Assembly: GCA_030148625.1 (NCBI GenBank) | Contig: JASBTC010000100.1 | Span: forward strand, 1 to 6,874 | Direction: 5' to 3' | DNA length: 6,874 bases | Origin: Sphingobium sp. | GTDB lineage: Bacteria; Pseudomonadota; Alphaproteobacteria; Sphingomonadales; Sphingomonadaceae | Shown: positions 6,650 to 6,874 of the stretch, one piece after another | Layout of the letters: each line of letters starts with the position of its first letter | How positions within the stretch are numbered: position 1 is the stretch's first letter | Translations under genes and position numbers: made by a program | Notes under the pieces: model-generated | Seen by the model: the letters and a program-made list of their open reading frames with translations, nothing else | Database searches by the model: none | What the model was told of the DNA's origin: nothing

Positions 6650-6874
6650 TCATTCGTTCAATCGTGGTGCGATCAGCCCTCCGTCGATGGGCACGGCTGC
6701 GCCGGAAATGTACGAAGCGTCGTCCGACAGCAGAAAGGCGATGGCCTTGCCGAACTCGTCGAGCCGGCCGACGCGGTCGAAATGCGAGAGCCGGTCGAGA
6801 TAGGCCTGGCGTTCGGGCGTGCGGCTGGGATGCGGCGGATTACCGAGCACCACCGCGTTGACGTTCACGCCGTG
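6650..6874 (-). CDS. SDR family oxidoreductase, C-terminal part (cut by window edge)
   Basis: Only the last 74 residues are inside the window; the start lies beyond the right edge, and the gene is truncated by the window, not by mutation. What is visible is the C-terminal third of a classical short-chain dehydrogenase/reductase (NAD(P)-dependent alcohol or carbonyl redox, cytoplasmic): HGVNVNAVVLGN, the segment after the catalytic Tyr/Lys helix; then FDRVGRLDEFGKAIAFLLSDDASYISGAAVPIDGG, the near-universal motif of this family (GR..E...AI.FLLSD.ASYI.GA...DGG). The catalytic YxxxK and the Rossmann glycine motif are out of view, so activity and cofactor cannot be judged. The usual PG after VNA is replaced by LG here. 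The stop TGA is 62 bases before the receptor start on the same strand, which suggests an operon. The substrate is unknown. Confidence 0.9.
   Translation of the reverse strand, partial: HGVNVNAVVLGNPPHPSRTPERQAYLDRLSHFDRVGRLDEFGKAIAFLLSDDASYISGAAVPIDGGLIAPRLNE

Noticed and set aside
6588..6653. Longer start of the receptor at ATG 6653
   Set aside because: It would put 22 polar residues before the signal peptide and overlap the SDR stop. The Shine-Dalgarno at 6603-6596 fits the start at 6587.
4176..6803. 875-codon open frame on the + strand, opposite the TonB receptor
   Set aside because: Its composition is Arg/Val/Ile/Asp-rich without domains. It is the antisense shadow of a GC-biased real gene, which keeps the opposite frame free of stops. 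The receptor has a signal peptide, plug motifs and a C-terminal Phe.

Overview
This is a GC-rich window of ordinary bacterial chromosome. The most likely source is an alphaproteobacterium of the Sphingomonas type. That rests on strong G/C third-position codon bias, a TonB-dependent receptor of the style abundant in sphingomonads, a membrane PQQ dehydrogenase, and a GC-rich palindromic intergenic repeat. The genus is inferred from style, not from a marker gene. No RNA gene, insertion sequence, CRISPR array or phage gene was found.

The layout is two convergent transcription units. On the + strand, a membrane-bound PQQ-dependent dehydrogenase of the glucose/quinate/shikimate family (45-2423) overlaps by four bases a PLP-dependent class I/II aminotransferase (2420-3637). 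On the - strand, reading right to left, are the C-terminal end of a short-chain dehydrogenase/reductase cut by the window edge (6650-6874), a TonB-dependent outer-membrane receptor (4185-6587) and a small RidA/YoaB-type protein (3814-4170). The gaps are only 62 and 14 bases, so these three look like one operon whose promoter lies beyond the right edge.

The two units meet in a 176-base convergent spacer (3638-3813). It is almost filled by a 143-base nested inverted repeat (3647-3789) whose outer arms are themselves hairpins. On the - strand the distal hairpin is followed by a T run, so it can serve as a terminator of the ridA operon. The element looks like a member of a dispersed palindromic repeat family.

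Functionally the locus combines outer-membrane uptake (receptor), periplasmic oxidation of a sugar or cyclic polyol to the respiratory quinone (PQQ dehydrogenase), cytoplasmic NAD(P)-type redox chemistry (SDR), transamination (aminotransferase) and imine/enamine clean-up (RidA-type protein). An uptake-and-catabolism locus for a hydroxylated, possibly nitrogen-containing compound would fit, but the substrate cannot be read from the sequence. All individual gene families are known. The less usual points are the gene combination and the structured repeat, and nothing here shows a wholly new system.
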